A DNA stretch of 64,000 nt. It comes from Mesostigma viride (lineage: Eukaryota; Streptophyta; Mesostigmatophyceae; Mesostigmatales; Mesostigmataceae). This document shows positions 39,080 to 50,840 of the stretch, piece after piece. The stretch is from NCBI GenBank assembly GCA_009746045.1, contig RPFO01000132.1:1506590-1570589 (forward strand), written 5' to 3'. The position numbers and the translations under genes are program-made. The notes under the pieces were generated by a model. It saw only the letters and a program-made list of their open reading frames with translations. It had not been told where the DNA came from and searched no databases. Each line of letters opens with the position of its first letter. Positions within the stretch are counted from its first letter, which is position 1.

Positions 39080-41546
39080 TAATTAATTAATTAATAGACA
39101 CGTGACTGCGTCACGTGAGCATAAGTCCTCAGTGGGAGGGGAACATGGGATGGAATGGATGGTATAAGCTATCTAGGTCCTAGTTACAGGGGTGTGGGCA
39201 CCGCGGCCCGAATCGCTATGAATGCCATACTTGGTCACACGCGGAGCCCCCACAGGCTTGGGGGTGGTCTCCTTCATCACTACTTGCCATCTATCCTTGC
39301 GCACCATCTGCCTCCATATTACAGACAAACCAGGAGGCTGCCCGGGGGTGAGCCCGTCACGTCTAGTGTAGCACATGTCCATGCCGAGTCTATCACGAAA
39401 AGTCCACGGGTGGCGGCCCTGCCGCGCGCGGCCGGGGGCACGCCAGGTGAGGACATATCGCCCAGGCTGGGCGGGCTTGGTGCCAGCTAGTCTATCTGAT
39501 GTATCTACCTGATCTGTGCGGGCCAGGTGCCCGGCTAGGCCCAGGCGCCTGTGCCTAATAATGTGGGAAACATAGATAGGGCAAATCAGCGTACAAATCC
39601 TCATTACTAATGTGCAAACCAAAGGGGATGTTAAGGGCCTTGCGCAGCATCTTGGTGACGGCGCCGTCGAGTCGTTGCGCCAGCTCCTGCATCAGTGTCC
39701 ACGTCTCGGCGCCGTAGGTCAGGATCGTCAGAATGACGACCTTGAAGAGGTCACGCTTGACGATCCGGGGTAGGGCGGGGTTGCTCCACCAGCGGCGGTG
39801 GTCATGGAGGTGCGCCCACGCCATGCCGATCCGTGTCGTCATGTCGTCCTCGCAGTCGGGAAGCCAACTGCCGAGCAGCTTGAAGCGGCCTGAAGGATCG
39901 AGGGTAGTTGACCTCGGCATCGTCTAAGAGGCGGAGTGTGGGTGGGGGCCCTGCCATGCCGAGGGCCAGGGCCTCCGTTTTGGGGCTGATTTCTAGACCA
40001 ACCGCCCGAGCCTCGAGCGCCAGGCAGTCCAGCCAAAGTTGGGCAGACTCCGGCTTCTCGATGAGCGTGATGTCGTCGGCATAAATGAGGTCAGCTAGTA
40101 AATTCTGCTTGTTAGTCGGCCCCCCTTCCTCAAGCTCGTTCGTGATCGCTAGGCCAGGGGCACGGCCTGCAATGCTAGCAAAGCGAGCACGTGCCTGGCG
40201 CATAACATAATCCACTACAATAATAAACAGGTACGGCGACAGGACGCAACCCTGCCAGACGCCGGTCTGCAGTGGGCATGGCGGGGTAATGCCGTGTTGA
40301 GTGCGCACCGAAGTGGTCGACCCCTCATATACAGCGTGCGGATGACGGTAATCAGGGGAGTGGGGACGCGAGCGCGAGCAAGTACAGCCCATAGAGCGTC
40401 CCAGAGGACAGAATCAAAAGCCTTGATGAAGTCGACGAAGATCAGGATGGCGGGAAACTCACCAGGTTGCAGGAGAGCGATTTCCTCGAAGAGGCGACGC
40501 GCGACGAAGATGGCCATGACGGTGTTGCGCCCAGGACGGAAGCCCATTTGACTTTCCCCAAGGTGACAGTCGAGAGCAGAACGAAGGCGGTTGAGGATCA
40601 TGCGCATGAACAACTTAAGTGCGGCGCTCTGGATGCAGACTCCTCTGTAGTTGGCGGGGTCGTCAGGGGAACCTTTGTTTTTGTACAGCATAATACGGTA
40701 GCTGTGCTGCCACTCAGGAATCGGCGGCGCGTCGGCAGGCAGGATCCGGTTGCAGACGTCAAGCAGGAACCCCGTGAGCGCCGTCAGCTTAATCACCGGG
40801 GCTGGGAGCTGGTCAGGTCCAACGGCGGCATAGAAGCGGAGTTGCTTGGCGGCGGTGCTCAGCTCGAGCTCGGTGAACGGCGGGAGCTCGTTGGGGTCGG
40901 CCAGGGGTTCCGTCAGGGCTGGGTACGTGTAGTCCTGCTCAGCGGCGGGCGGCGTGGGCGGCAAAGGGACGTCCGCCGGTGCTACTGCCAGGCGTGCGGC
41001 CGCCAGAGGGCCAAGCGGCAGAGGCGGCGGGGGGGCGCCGAGCAGCCGGGACTGGGAGGAATACCACTGGTCGAGCTGCTGCTGCGGTGAGCCAGAGAGC
41101 GTCCGCGGCGCCGGCTGCGCGCCGCCGGCGGGCCGTTGGGCATGACGCAGGCGGGTCCAGGCGTACTTGCCGTGCTGGTCCTTGAGGTGGGCGAAGTACT
41201 CGCGGACATGAAGGTCCTCCTGCTCCTTGGTCGCCTGCCGGATGGCCGAGTGGTAATCGGCTTTGAGGCGGGCGTAGCGGGCGGGGTCGCTGTTGTCGCG
41301 CAGGGCTTGCCGGGCCTGGATGACGGCGGGGAGCCGGTGCAGGCTGGTGAAGCGGGGCGGGCGGCGGGGGGGCAGTAGTGCCCCGGCCGCGGGCAGCTTG
41401 GCATGCAGCGAGGTGCCGAAGGGCCGATGCCGGGCCGGCAGCGAGCAGCTGGGCGTGGCTGGCCGGGATGTCCAGCGCGTCGACGAACGCCTCTGCCGCG
41501 CGCTTGTGGGCGCGTTTTTCAGGGAAGTCCTCCAGAGCGTCGTCAG
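39080..41546 (-). mobile_element. LINE-A copy 1, 5'-truncated, 11-bp target duplication
   Basis: The - strand LINE ends at a TTAATTAA tail (39080-39096). The target duplication ATTATAGGCAT lies at 39069-39079 and 41547-41557. It begins inside the linker between endonuclease and RT, so the endonuclease is missing. Copies 43104-43909 and 49640-50615 share its 3' end. Confidence 0.92.
39173..41400 (-). pseudogene. LINE-A ORF2 reverse transcriptase (frameshifted)
   Basis: The RT reads through 40964-40215 (Leu-Tyr-Lys-Asn-Lys-Gly, Asn-Tyr-Arg-Gly-Val, Gly-Phe-Arg-Pro-Gly-Arg-Asn, Phe-Val-Asp-Phe-Ile-Lys-Ala-Phe-Asp with first catalytic Asp). It continues at 40392-39920 (Gly-Val-Trp-Gln-Gly-Cys-Val-Leu-Ser-Pro, and Tyr-Ala-Asp-Asp-Ile catalytic box), then 39920-39555 and 39622-39173 for the C-terminal domain. 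At least three frame changes make it non-functional. It copies its own RNA at nicked target DNA. Upstream linker sequence is in a third frame to about 41400. Confidence 0.88.
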
Positions 41547-41557
41547 ATTATAGGCAT

Positions 41558-42480
41558 GGCTTGGCTAAATTCTGAAGGCAACATCCATGGGGGCCATTAT
41601 GGGCGCACATGCGCGTGGGCCACATGCTAGGCTAAGCCTGACTAATCTACACTACGTACTGGTATGGATTCCCTATAGTCTGAGGTGGCAGGAGGGGGCT
41701 GCCAGGGCTTGTGGTCAACGTGGATGACCGCCCCCCATAAGATGATCAAAGGGCTCATTTCTAGAATGATTTTTTTTTTATCCTTCCCCTACTTGCCAGT
41801 TGTACCATGTAGTTCAGTGAATCGCCAGTGGGATTGCCAGTTGATTTCCAACCACTTCCAAATTTGTCGGGCGGCTATCATTAGGATTTCCTGTGATGGC
41901 TGTCCCTCCTGGTTGTGTCGTCCAGAGCCGGCCGCATTCCCTTATCGTACCTGTTTTTCAATTCTACTTCCATGCTGGTTGGATACCGTGTGTTGTTTAC
42001 CATAACCTTGTATGGGCTGTTTACCAGGGTGGACAACGGCAGAATCATGGGCGCATTTTTGGAGGGCGGCTCTGCCGATGCATGAGAACGCTGCCATGGA
42101 GAAGATTGCCAGGGACATGCCCGCTTGCACGGATGTGTCAACACTGAGGCACCAGTCAGTGTCAACTATAGCAAAGGTGTAGTGCTGCACATAGTGGGGC
42201 GTGGGCTGATTGAGTCAACGCTTTTCCAGGGCCCGGCATGAGAATGCTGAGATTGAAATAGCGCATATGGTGGGAGGTCATCCGTCATGTCCTGTACCAT
42301 TACCTGGTAGACCAACGAAGGGCCGGGCGGCGGGCTTTTTGGGTTACATATATATGCATGTAGTCATTAGTTAGTAGACTGCGCCATATGTGCATGGGTA
42401 CCAATAAGTGGACTTGTGACGTTTATACACAGCGAGAATGAGGGAGGGTGCCCCAGCCAGGTTGGCAAATAGTAACGGCG
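41558..42480. other. Between LINEs, no gene seen
   Basis: 41558-41610 repeats 39025-39068 (aacatccatggggg block). The rest shows no recognised domain, tail or inverted terminus. Confidence 0.4.
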
Positions 42481-42720
42481 TACTTAAGAATAAAGCACGT
42501 TAAACCACGTACTTTATGTTGCGGACAAAATACGCGTATTTTATTAAAAATACGCGACTTGGACTTAGAACTTTTCGGGGGTACCAGGCTTAGCACCGGG
42601 CAGCGCGGCGCCTAGGTTCTTTGGCGCTGCGTTTACTTCCCCGTCCGCGGATTTTTACCGGGAAAAATATAGCGGGGCTAGGAATCAGTTGGCGCGAAAA
42701 AATATAATGCATTATCATGG
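42481..42720. mobile_element. hAT terminal fragment related to 11268-12647
   Basis: Contains aatacgcgtattttatt, aaaaatacgcgacttggact and a ggcgcggcgcc-like stretch, in the same order as 11330-11440 in the hAT element. No second terminus or target duplication was found. Confidence 0.5.
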
Positions 42721-43103
42721 CAGCGTATGCCAGCTGTTTATTAGGGTTAGGTAGCGATGGTGATATTGCTGCAGAAAGCGACGACGAGGTCAGGCCTGAG
42801 TGAGACAGTTTGCAGCCATTAAATTAAATTTAAAAATTAAATTATAACATGCCTCCGTTGGGAGATCATGCATGTAGCACATATTCCATGATGGATGGGT
42901 GGAGTGGAGGAAGCCGCGTAATCGGACTAACCTAACTCTAAGCTATCTAGTCTAGAAAAGCCTAACTACACTACTCATCAAAACGCCTCCTCCTCTTGGG
43001 GGGAGGGGGCTTGCCCACAGGGTCTGGCGTGTGAGCCTTGACAATCTTCTGCCACCGCGTGATCCTCCTGCATGGCAGTCCAAAGACGGGAGAGAGAGTG
43101 GAT

Positions 43104-43909
43104 TAATTAATTAATTAATAGACACGTGACTGCGTCACGTGAGCATAAGTCCTCAGTGGGAGGGGAACATGGGATGGAATGGATGGTATAAGCTATCTAG
43201 GTCCTAGTTACAGGGGTGTGGGCACCGCGGCCCGAATCGCTATGAATGCCATACTTGGTCACACGCGGAGCCCCCACAGGCTTGGTGGTGGTCTCCGTCA
43301 TCACTACTTGCCATCTATCCTTGCGCACCATCTGCATCCATAGTACAGACAAACCAGGAGGCTGCCCGGGGGTGAGCCCGTCACGTCTAGTGTAGCACAT
43401 GTCCATGCCGAGTCTATCACGAAAAGTCCACGGGTGGCGGCCCTGCCGCGCGCGGCCGAGGGCACGCCAGGTGAGGACATATCGCCCAGGCTGGGCGGGC
43501 TTGGTGCCAGCTAGTCTATCTCAGTGATGTATCTACCTGATCTGTGCGGGCCAGGTGCCCGGCTAGGCCCAGGCGCCTGTGCCTAATAATGTGGGAAACA
43601 TAGATAGGGCAAATCAGCGTACAAATCCTCATTACTAATGTGCAAACCAAAGGGGATGTTAAGGGCCTTGCGCAGCATCTTGGTGACGGCGCCGTCGAGT
43701 CGTTGCGCCAGCTCCTGCATCAGTGTCCACGTCTCGGCGCCGTAGGTCAGGATCGTCAGAATGACGACCTTGAAGAGGTCACGCTTGACGATCCGGGGTA
43801 GGGCGGGGTTGCTCCACCAGCGGCGGTGGTCATGGAGGTGCGCCCACGCCATGCCGATCCGTGTCGTCATGTCGTCCTCGCAGTCGGGAAGCCAACGGCC
43901 GAGCATCTA
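43104..43909 (-). mobile_element. LINE-A copy 2, 5'-truncated, 13-bp target duplication
   Basis: Flanked by AGAGAGAGTGGAT (43091-43103 and 43910-43922). It is nearly identical to 39080-39888 and encodes the C-terminal part of LINE-A ORF2 in broken frames. Confidence 0.92.
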
Positions 43910-43949
43910 AGAGAGAGTGGATGCGGTGTTCAAACTGGGCTGGGACCAC

Positions 43950-44738
43950 TAGGTCGTCCAGCAACATCTGGATGTAGTTCATGACAGGTTTCCCTACCCT
44001 TTTGGGAATGCCCTTGGGGCCAGGCCAGGTCAGAATGTGCCGCCCTGGCTGGCCAAGCCGCTGGGGGCCTGCCAGACCAAGGGCGGTGTCGACCTGGCTG
44101 GTGCGAGCAAGGTGTCCTACAAATGCTATCCTACGCTGCCTAATCTCGTCCGAAATACGAGGCATACCATGATACAAAGACTCTAATGACGGGCGCTTGG
44201 AAAACCCTACGTTAAGGACCTGTCGGAGCATCCTGTAAACCGTGCCATTGAGCCTAGCTGCCAGTGTGGGTGTGAGTGTCCACGCCTCGGCGCCATACGT
44301 GAGCACCGTGAGGACGAGGACCTTGAAGAGCATGCGCTTGCGGTGCACTCGCCCAGGCCCTTCGAGCGCCAGTAGGTGTTGAGCGAACGGAGCCTGGCCC
44401 AGGCCAGGCCGATGCGGGTGTCCACATCGTCTGCAGTGTCAGGGAGCCAACTCCCCAACAGTTTGAAGCGATCGCGGAACGGGACCTCCGTCCCGTCGAG
44501 CAGGCGCGGCAGCGGTGGTGTACTGGAGGCCCCAACCACCATCGCCTCAGTTTTGACACTAATCTCCAACCCCACCGCCCTCGCCTCCAGGCCCAGACAG
44601 TCCAGCCAGGTCTGAATGTGCTCGGGGCTTGCGATGAGGGTGGTGTCATCCACATAAATCAGGCCGGCCAGGCGGTAGCCAGGTTTAACCCCGCCGTGCG
44701 CGCTCTCGTTAAGGATGTCCAAGCCTGGCTCGAACCCC
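43950..44738 (-). pseudogene. LINE-B ORF2, RT C-terminal part
   Basis: The - strand has Leu-Ile-Tyr-Val-Asp-Asp-Thr-Thr-Leu-Ile (catalytic box) at about 44650, Gly-Leu-Glu-Ile-Ser-Val-Lys-Thr-Glu, Lys-Leu-Leu-Gly-Ser-Trp-Leu, then the thumb region in a shifted frame (44348-43950). The RT N-terminal part is at 48336-48807. Confidence 0.85.
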
Positions 44739-44742
44739 TTAA

Positions 44743-46643
44743 GGGGACTCGGCGCGGCGAATATTTTCCGCGCCAAAAAAATTCCGCGGTACCCTCCGTA
44801 CCGTGAAAAGTGGGTGCACGGTGCGCGCACCCCTTGCGGAAGTGGCCATGGCGACTGCATTTAGACGAAACGTGACAAATCTGGCACGCGGAAAGCAGAA
44901 AAAATGCTCGATTGTTGGAGAAAATTAGCTACTGATTCTAATTTATGGTGGGATGGTTGCGATCTATAATGTCGCGGGCTTTTTTTCTTTGCCATCGGCA
45001 GGGGGGGTCCGGCCTGAATTTCTGTCGGGATGAATAAAGTATAATGGATGCCTGCCGGTGTGATTGTCGATTGTTGCCAGTTTTGATGGTCGTAAGGAAA
45101 GCTAGTTTAATGATGTTTCTAAAGCCGTAAAAATTCCCGCTGCTATCTTTACCTTTCCCGTCATTTTGCGGTAAGATAACATTAGGCCTGCGCGATGTGT
45201 GCCCAACCTCTCCATGCAAGGGTGGCCTTTCTTGTGCGCCTGGGCACGAATAAATGCCCGTTATGGTACGTTCTTGTATTAAACGTCTTAAGCTAGCGTT
45301 TTCCTGCTTTCTTAGCTCGTTGAGCGTAAGCTTTTGCCTTCTTTCCGGCCAGATGCAGCCAGGAAGTTGCGGGTCCTGGCGCTGCATCGCTGGATTCCTG
45401 GATGTCTTTTAGCAAGTTCGTCTGTGACATGGCTGGCTTTCTGCAGCGCGTGGCACGCAACCTGTCGGGAAGGTGTAATGCTTTTTTTTCCATGCTTCTC
45501 TGAAATTTCTTTTGCTTTATAGACAGTTGTGTTCGAGGAAATTCACGCGGTCTTCCTAACTAAGCAGCGGCATCATTTTCCCCAGACACTGACGAGCTGG
45601 CACCTGTCTCCTAAAGAAAGTGGCTCGTGCTTGTTAGAAAGGAGGCAGTGTGCATTTTGCGGGACACAATTCTTTGGTGGCACATGCGTCAGGTAGGTTG
45701 TTCCAATGGTCTCTTCACCTTTCCCACTGAGTAAATGATAGCCTTTGTCATGCTAACCAGAGCAGCTAGCCACAGGTTGGCTGGATAAAAAGTCAGCTTA
45801 TTTTCTCTTTATATACTGCGTGTGTGGTCCTCCACGTGTCCGGCTTGTTGGGCATTTTGGAAGAGTGTTGTTGGGTGAAACAACTTGGTTGTTGGCACAA
45901 AATCACACATTATTAGCCTGAGATAGGCATTACATATGCTGCTCAGGCGTGTCGTCCTACCAGCCTTGTTGTTAAGGGTCAGACTCACAAGGCTGGCTGT
46001 GCCGATGGAGGGGTGGGGCGTATGAGGCTCCGGAAATCCTCCTCACACTCCGTGATCAAAGTGGGCATGTTTTTGGGTGTCTAGGGTAGCAAAACAGATG
46101 TTATTTTGGCTCAGCACTAGCTCAATTCTCTTTTAGCGTCTACCCAGGTGGCATCACAGGAAAATCAATAACTTGAGCTACGCTTGTCAGAATGAGCTCA
46201 AACTTTGGGGTTGTGTTTCCCCCCACTCAGTGGAATTTCGCATGTATGGATGACCCCATTCGATGTGTTGATGATTTGATTTATTTTTTTTTGCTCAAAA
46301 AAGTACCCATTTTGCGGGGAAATTAATAACTCAAACAAATGTGATTATTTTGACCATGTGAATAGCCCAGATTTTTTAGAAGTGGGGAAACTTTGCAGGA
46401 ATGTATGGGCAGGTCATTTGGATAAGTGGTTTGTCTTGGGCAAAATATCTCATAAATAGCGTCTTTTTCTATTTTTAGCTCGCCACCGGTGCGTGGTTGG
46501 GGGTAGTACCCCCAACAAGTGGTGGCATGAATGTCCAAACATCATATTTATGGTTCTCAATCATCACTAGATGGTTCCCAAGTGCATTGGAACTGATATT
46601 CATTTAAAGTCAGTTTTTCAGGCTTTTGGACGTGCGAGTCCCC
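44743..46643 (-). mobile_element. TTAA-type DNA element T3
   Basis: 1901 bp between TTAA 44739-44742 and TTAA 46644-46647. Inverted ends are GGGGACTCG on both sides. 44755-44880 is the reverse complement of the right ends of T1 and T2, and 46440-46560 resembles their left ends. The middle differs from T1/T2, with no recognised protein. Confidence 0.88.
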
Positions 46644-46647
46644 TTAA

Positions 46648-48335
46648 CCCCTAAATGGTCTTGCTGCCGATTTTCCGCCAAAAATCGAGTTCCAGCCGAT
46701 GCATCGGCCCCTTCTCGGGGGACCAGATGCCGCGAAATCTATTGAGAATTAGGAAAAGTTTAGCTGAGAAGATCGAAAGTTTATAAAATTCTTCACAGCA
46801 TGGTACTAGGGTTTGCATACTTTTGACAAAGTTATAGAGGTGTTCTGGCCGGTCAAAGTACAAGGGGTCAGGGTACTTTTTCACGTACAACGTGCATTCC
46901 GGAAAACGACGACCTGGCCATGGCGGCTTGCGCCCACGCATGGCATTTACGTTTGCGTTCGAATTTTCTGGCCAAACTTAGGATATTGATTTTAAACGTC
47001 CTAAAGATCATACAGGCCAATTTTTGGTTCGCGGGAATGCCATTTGATAGGTGTTGGCAGCGTTCTTGCTGGAAAAAACTGCGATCAGGCCGGACGATAG
47101 AAACGTTGACAGCAATACCTTTCCGGCGTATTTTAAAGGATATATTGGTTTCTTTGTACTTTTTATGATACATAGTAGTCGTAAACGTGCAAGGGTGGCC
47201 AGAAATCGCCGAATCCAACGACCATGCTGCACAACTTTGGTGTGCCGAAATGCGCCATTTTGCGGCCACCGCCTGGGCCAAGGTAACGCCATCCATGCCT
47301 GGTAAAGCTTAATCCTCGTTTTCCTATCGATGTTTGACGTTTATATATACGTTCTAGCTTGTGTAGCACATTATTTTTGAACTATTCATGCTCTTTCTTG
47401 ACCCTGGCCTGGCCCCTTTCTAAAACACCCTTCTTAGATGCTTCCCTCAGTCAGTTGACCTGCCACAGGGTGATGGTGATAAGTTTTAGAGGCTGTATGG
47501 GTTTGAATACCTCCATATATGTTTGTTATACATTTCCCATACACATATTGCATGAGTGTGAGGCAGTTGGCTGGTCTCTGTGGCATCATCAAGCACGTAA
47601 CTGGTGAGTAAAAGCTTCCCATTGACAGCATGTGCCACCAGGTGTGCTGGCCATCACCTGGCAAGCTATAGCAGCTTAGGCCTAGTTTATCCTTGCTAGG
47701 GCAGGCTGAAATAGGCTCAACACCACTAGTTTGTTGGTGGCTGCCTCCTAGAATGCATGCCTTGCGTAGGGTGTCCGTACCACGTTACCTATGTGCATGG
47801 ACAAGGTGGCACCTGCACATAGGTGCCATGTAAGGGCAGTGTGATGATGCAGTTATGTTTCCCCATCATTGTGGAAGGGAAATGTATTGTGTGGCATGGT
47901 TGGTGGCCATATTAGGAGGTAGTATGCCCACCCCTACTCCCTTGGTTGCTTTTTACCAACGGTACCCCTATGGGCTGTACTGGGTGTAACTGCTGGTATA
48001 CCCACCCAAATGATGACCCCAATGGCTCAAACTGTTCAGCAACTAATTGTTTATCATCCCTGAAGTGGTAGGTGCCTAGGTCTTATAACATAATTCAAAA
48101 TGCACATTCTACCAAAAATGAAAACGCGCGTCTTGACCCCCCTGACTTTGACGGCAGTTAAACATGGCCTACCCTGCATATATGTGAGGTTGTGATGTAC
48201 CAACCCGAAGGGCAACTCATGGACATGCTTGGCCCCCAAGGACAGCCATTGGATATGGGTAGGTTGGATGGCATCTGGTTTGCAAAATTGTGAAGATCCA
48301 GCCGATTTATCGGCAGGATCTCAGACCATTTAGGG
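46648..48335. mobile_element. piggyBac-like element P2
   Basis: The left end CCCCTAAATGGTCTTG directly follows TTAA 46644-46647. The right end (reverse strand) is CCCTAAATGGTCTGAG at 48335. The inverted repeats continue as (n)CTGCCGAT. The TTAA expected after 48335 is missing. Open frames at 46651-47296 (- strand) show no transposase motif. Confidence 0.72.
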
Positions 48336-48807
48336 CAGTAAAGCGCGCACGTGCCCGACGCATGACGTGATCCACGACAATAATGAACAGGTATGGGGAC
48401 AGGACACAACCTTGCCACACCCCGTGGTGAAGGGGGAATGTTGGGGTGGTGCCTTCCGCAGTTCGCACTACTGCCTGTGAGCCCTCATACAGTCGACGAA
48501 TGGCAGCAATAAACGCTGCAGCGTTTACTGGTGGCACCCGATCCAGAGCTAGGATGGCCCAAAGAGCCTCCCAGAGGACCGTGTCAAAACCCTTGATATA
48601 GTCAACAAAAATGAAGACCAGCGGCAAACCATCATCAGGGCAAAGGCGACGCACCTCCTCCATCAACCGGCGCGCGACAAACACAGCCATGACAGCCGGT
48701 TACGACCACGACGGAAACCCATCTGAGACTCACCCAGGTGTGGGTCCAGCGCGGCGCGGAGCCTGTGCAGCATCATGCGCATGAAGACCTTCAGCGCGGG
48801 TTTGCAG
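48336..48807 (-). pseudogene. LINE-B ORF2, RT N-terminal part
   Basis: The - strand has Phe-Val-Asp-Tyr-Ile-Lys-Gly-Phe-Asp (first catalytic Asp block) and His-His-Gly-Val-Trp-Gln-Gly-Cys-Val-Leu-Ser-Pro-Tyr-Leu-Phe. Upstream, in another frame, is Gly-Phe-Arg-Arg-Gly-Arg-Asn-like sequence. It is cut by P2 at Phe-Thr. Confidence 0.85.
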
Positions 48808-48810
48808 CCA

Positions 48811-49270
48811 GGAAGCGATCAAAAGGTCCCGAGTGGGATTACGTGCAGGACAGAAAAGAAAAGGTTCAGGATCCTGTTACCGACCATGGAAGAGGTCTCT
48901 GTGAGTAAGCAGTAATGTGCATTCTGCAACCAGAGCTTACACTCCAAGGCTGGGGCAGTCAGCGTCTCTCGAGTTCGAGCACACTTTGCCGGCATCTCAA
49001 ATGGAGGGATCGCGGCTTGCGAGAATATTTCGAAGGAGTTACGGGACCTGTTTCTCAGGATCGTGAAGAAGAACACGGAGGAGGCGGCCTCCAAGAAGCA
49101 GCACGCTTTTTACAGGGCGGTGGCCGAGATGGGAAGGCCTTAATTCGACTGCCCCATCCTCGGTTCCTGTCAACAAAGGCCAGCAGCAGATCTCGAAGTG
49201 GCTGCATGGTTCCTATCGACGAGCTATCAGCTGCTCATTGCCGAGTTCATGGCAGCGGTGTATTTTGCCA
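48811..49270 (+). pseudogene. hAT transposase N-terminal fragment with BED finger
   Basis: In the frame from about 48917, Cys-Ala-Phe-Cys-Asn-Gln, then Arg-Val-Arg-Ala-His-Phe-Ala-Gly-Ile, then Ile-Ala-Ala-Cys make a BED finger very like the one at 11752-12024. It stops at TAA near 49142. A Gln-Gln-Gln-Ile-Ser-Lys-Trp-Leu segment and an Ile-Ala-Glu-Phe-Met-Ala-Ala-Val-Tyr-Phe helix follow in other frames. No termini or duplication were found. Confidence 0.65.
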
Positions 49271-49640
49271 ATAATGAATGTGTGTGCACATTTGTGTATG
49301 GGCATGGAGCTTGTTGTGGGATCCTTCATACTTGAGAGCAAGGACCTTGTGTCGTATTACTCTCTCATGCATTACATATAGTGCATGGCTTTCCTTGCTT
49401 GCCTTCGCAGCCCCCGCCTGCATTTAACGTTAAAATCTCTGAGATAGGAATGCAGGGCACAGATGGATGATGTTTATCATGAAGCATACACCAAATTTCA
49501 GTCAATAGCTGCATATTGTTGAACATCATCAATGAGCCGTGAGGCCGTGGTGCAGCACAACTGTCAATGTATTAGACGGCGACACATGTAAATCCACGAC
49601 GTGGTGCAAGTCCAGATTCTGAAAATGTTGAAAATAATTA
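49271..49640. other. No gene seen
   Basis: Non-coding stretch between the hAT fragment and a LINE-A 3' end. Confidence 0.4.
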
Positions 49641-49759
49641 AATAATGAACTGCGTCACGTGAGCATAAGTCCTCAGTGGGAGGGGAACATGGGATGGAAT
49701 GGATGGTGTAAGCTATCTAGGTCCTAGTTACAGGGGTGTGGGCACCGCGGCCCGAATCG

Positions 49760-50215
49760 CTATGAATGCCATACACGGTCACGTGCGGAGCCCCCACAGA
49801 CTTGGGGGTGGTCTCCTTCACTGACTGCGAGGCAGAGGTCAGCGTCGTCGGGGTCGTCGTGGAGAAAGTCCGACAGGTGGGTAACCTGTTGGTTGCAGTC
49901 CCGGATCTCGCACTTTTTCTCGGCAGCCAGGTGCAGGATGGTGAGGGCGGCAGCTCGGGACAGGCGCATGATGGCGTTAAGGCCTGGCCATTTGCCAGGT
50001 AAAAATGCGGCAGCTTCCTTGGCAGAAAAGGCCTCCTCGCGGGTATCCATGGCAGGGTCGCTGTTCGGCGGAGCGGTGGAGTGGAGCGGCTGGATGCTGA
50101 CAATGGCGTCCGGCATAGCGTGCAAGGGTGTTTCCAATGACGCCATGGCTTCATCAGCGAGTTGGTGCAGGGCCGCGGACGCTTGTGATTGCTGGGATGA
50201 GTCGTATTCCGCCAT
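49760..50215 (-). CDS. LINE-A first ORF fragment (unknown, 151 residues)
   Basis: From the ATG at 50215 the frame gives an Ala/Gln/Ser-rich helical protein with a Cys-x4-Asp-Cys pair and a very acidic His-Asp-Asp-Pro-Asp-Asp-Ala-Asp segment. The last 20 residues come from ORF2 tail sequence read in a different frame. By position it is the N-terminus of LINE-A ORF1, but no ORF1 domain is recognisable. Confidence 0.45.
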   Translation of the reverse strand: MAEYDSSQQSQASAALHQLADEAMASLETPLHAMPDAIVSIQPLHSTAPPNSDPAMDTREEAFSAKEAAAFLPGKWPGLNAIMRLSRAAALTILHLAAEKKCEIRDCNQQVTHLSDFLHDDPDDADLCLAVSEGDHPQVCGGSARDRVWHS

Positions 50216-50228
50216 ATCGAGCTGAAAA

Positions 50229-50615
50229 AAACAGCGATATTTGCTGGGCAGGGCGGTGCCGGTATCTTCGGAAATATTGAGCGATAGCTGTAGAAAATTA
50301 TATCAGCGTGTTCGTCTTCAAAAGACGAGTCTAATGCAACCAACCTGATGAAATTTCATTGCCGGAGTCAAAAGTTATGAGCATTCTCGTATATTGCAAC
50401 AGCGATATTTGTTGGGCAGGGCGGTGCCGGTATCTTCGGAAATATTGAGCGACAGCTGTAGAAAATTATATCAGCGTGTTCGTCTTCAAAAGACGAGTCT
50501 AATGCAACCAACCTGATGAAATTTCATGGCCGGAGTCAAAAGTTATGAGCATTCTCGTATATTGCAACTGCGATATTTGCTGGGCAGGGCGGTGCGGTAT
50601 CTTCGGAAAAAAAAA
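50229..50615 (-). repeat. Tandem 169-bp monomers at LINE-A 5' end
   Basis: Units start at 50230, 50399 and 50568 (a(c)agcgatatttgYtgggcagg). They are almost identical: two full units and one partial. They sit just upstream of the first LINE ORF, like the 5' UTR promoter monomers of some mammalian L1s. Confidence 0.85.
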
Positions 50616-50840
50616 GGCCTGATCAGAATATATTGTAACAAATAATAATAATTGTCTGGTGCCCTCAAGAATGCAAGTGAGCAAGCAAAAATATGCACAG
50701 GGATACAGGATAAGTCGGTTGGTACTTGCAACAGGGAACACATTACTGGAAAAAAATCAGATACTTACATGCAAGAATTTTATTAGACAACCGTTGACGT
50801 TGGGAAATCACCTTCCAAGATCAACATATATATATACTTT

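Larger units (their letters stand above)
42820..48807 (-). mobile_element. LINE-B, interrupted by LINE-A copy 2, T3 and P2
   Basis: The - strand 3' end is near 42838 with an AAATT-type tail. LINE sequence occupies 42838-43103, 43923-44738 and 48336-48807. The RT motif order is continuous across all three gaps. Joining 48336 to 44742 through one TTAA keeps the frame (Phe-Thr-Val-Lys-Gly-Phe-Glu-Pro). The 5' end stops at about 48807 against a hAT fragment. Confidence 0.78.
49640..50615 (-). mobile_element. LINE-A copy 3: internal deletion derivative with 5' end
   Basis: The - strand starts with tandem 169-bp units (50229-50615) and has an ORF from ATG 50215 to about 49820. It then switches to the ORF2 C-terminal end and 3' UTR shared with copies 1 and 2. 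Almost all of ORF2 is missing. The tail is short and AT-rich (about 49630-49648). Confidence 0.7.

Noticed and set aside
46651..47296. - strand frames in P2 as a transposase
   Set aside because: No DDE/D spacing or known motif; overlapping frames of similar length exist on both strands.
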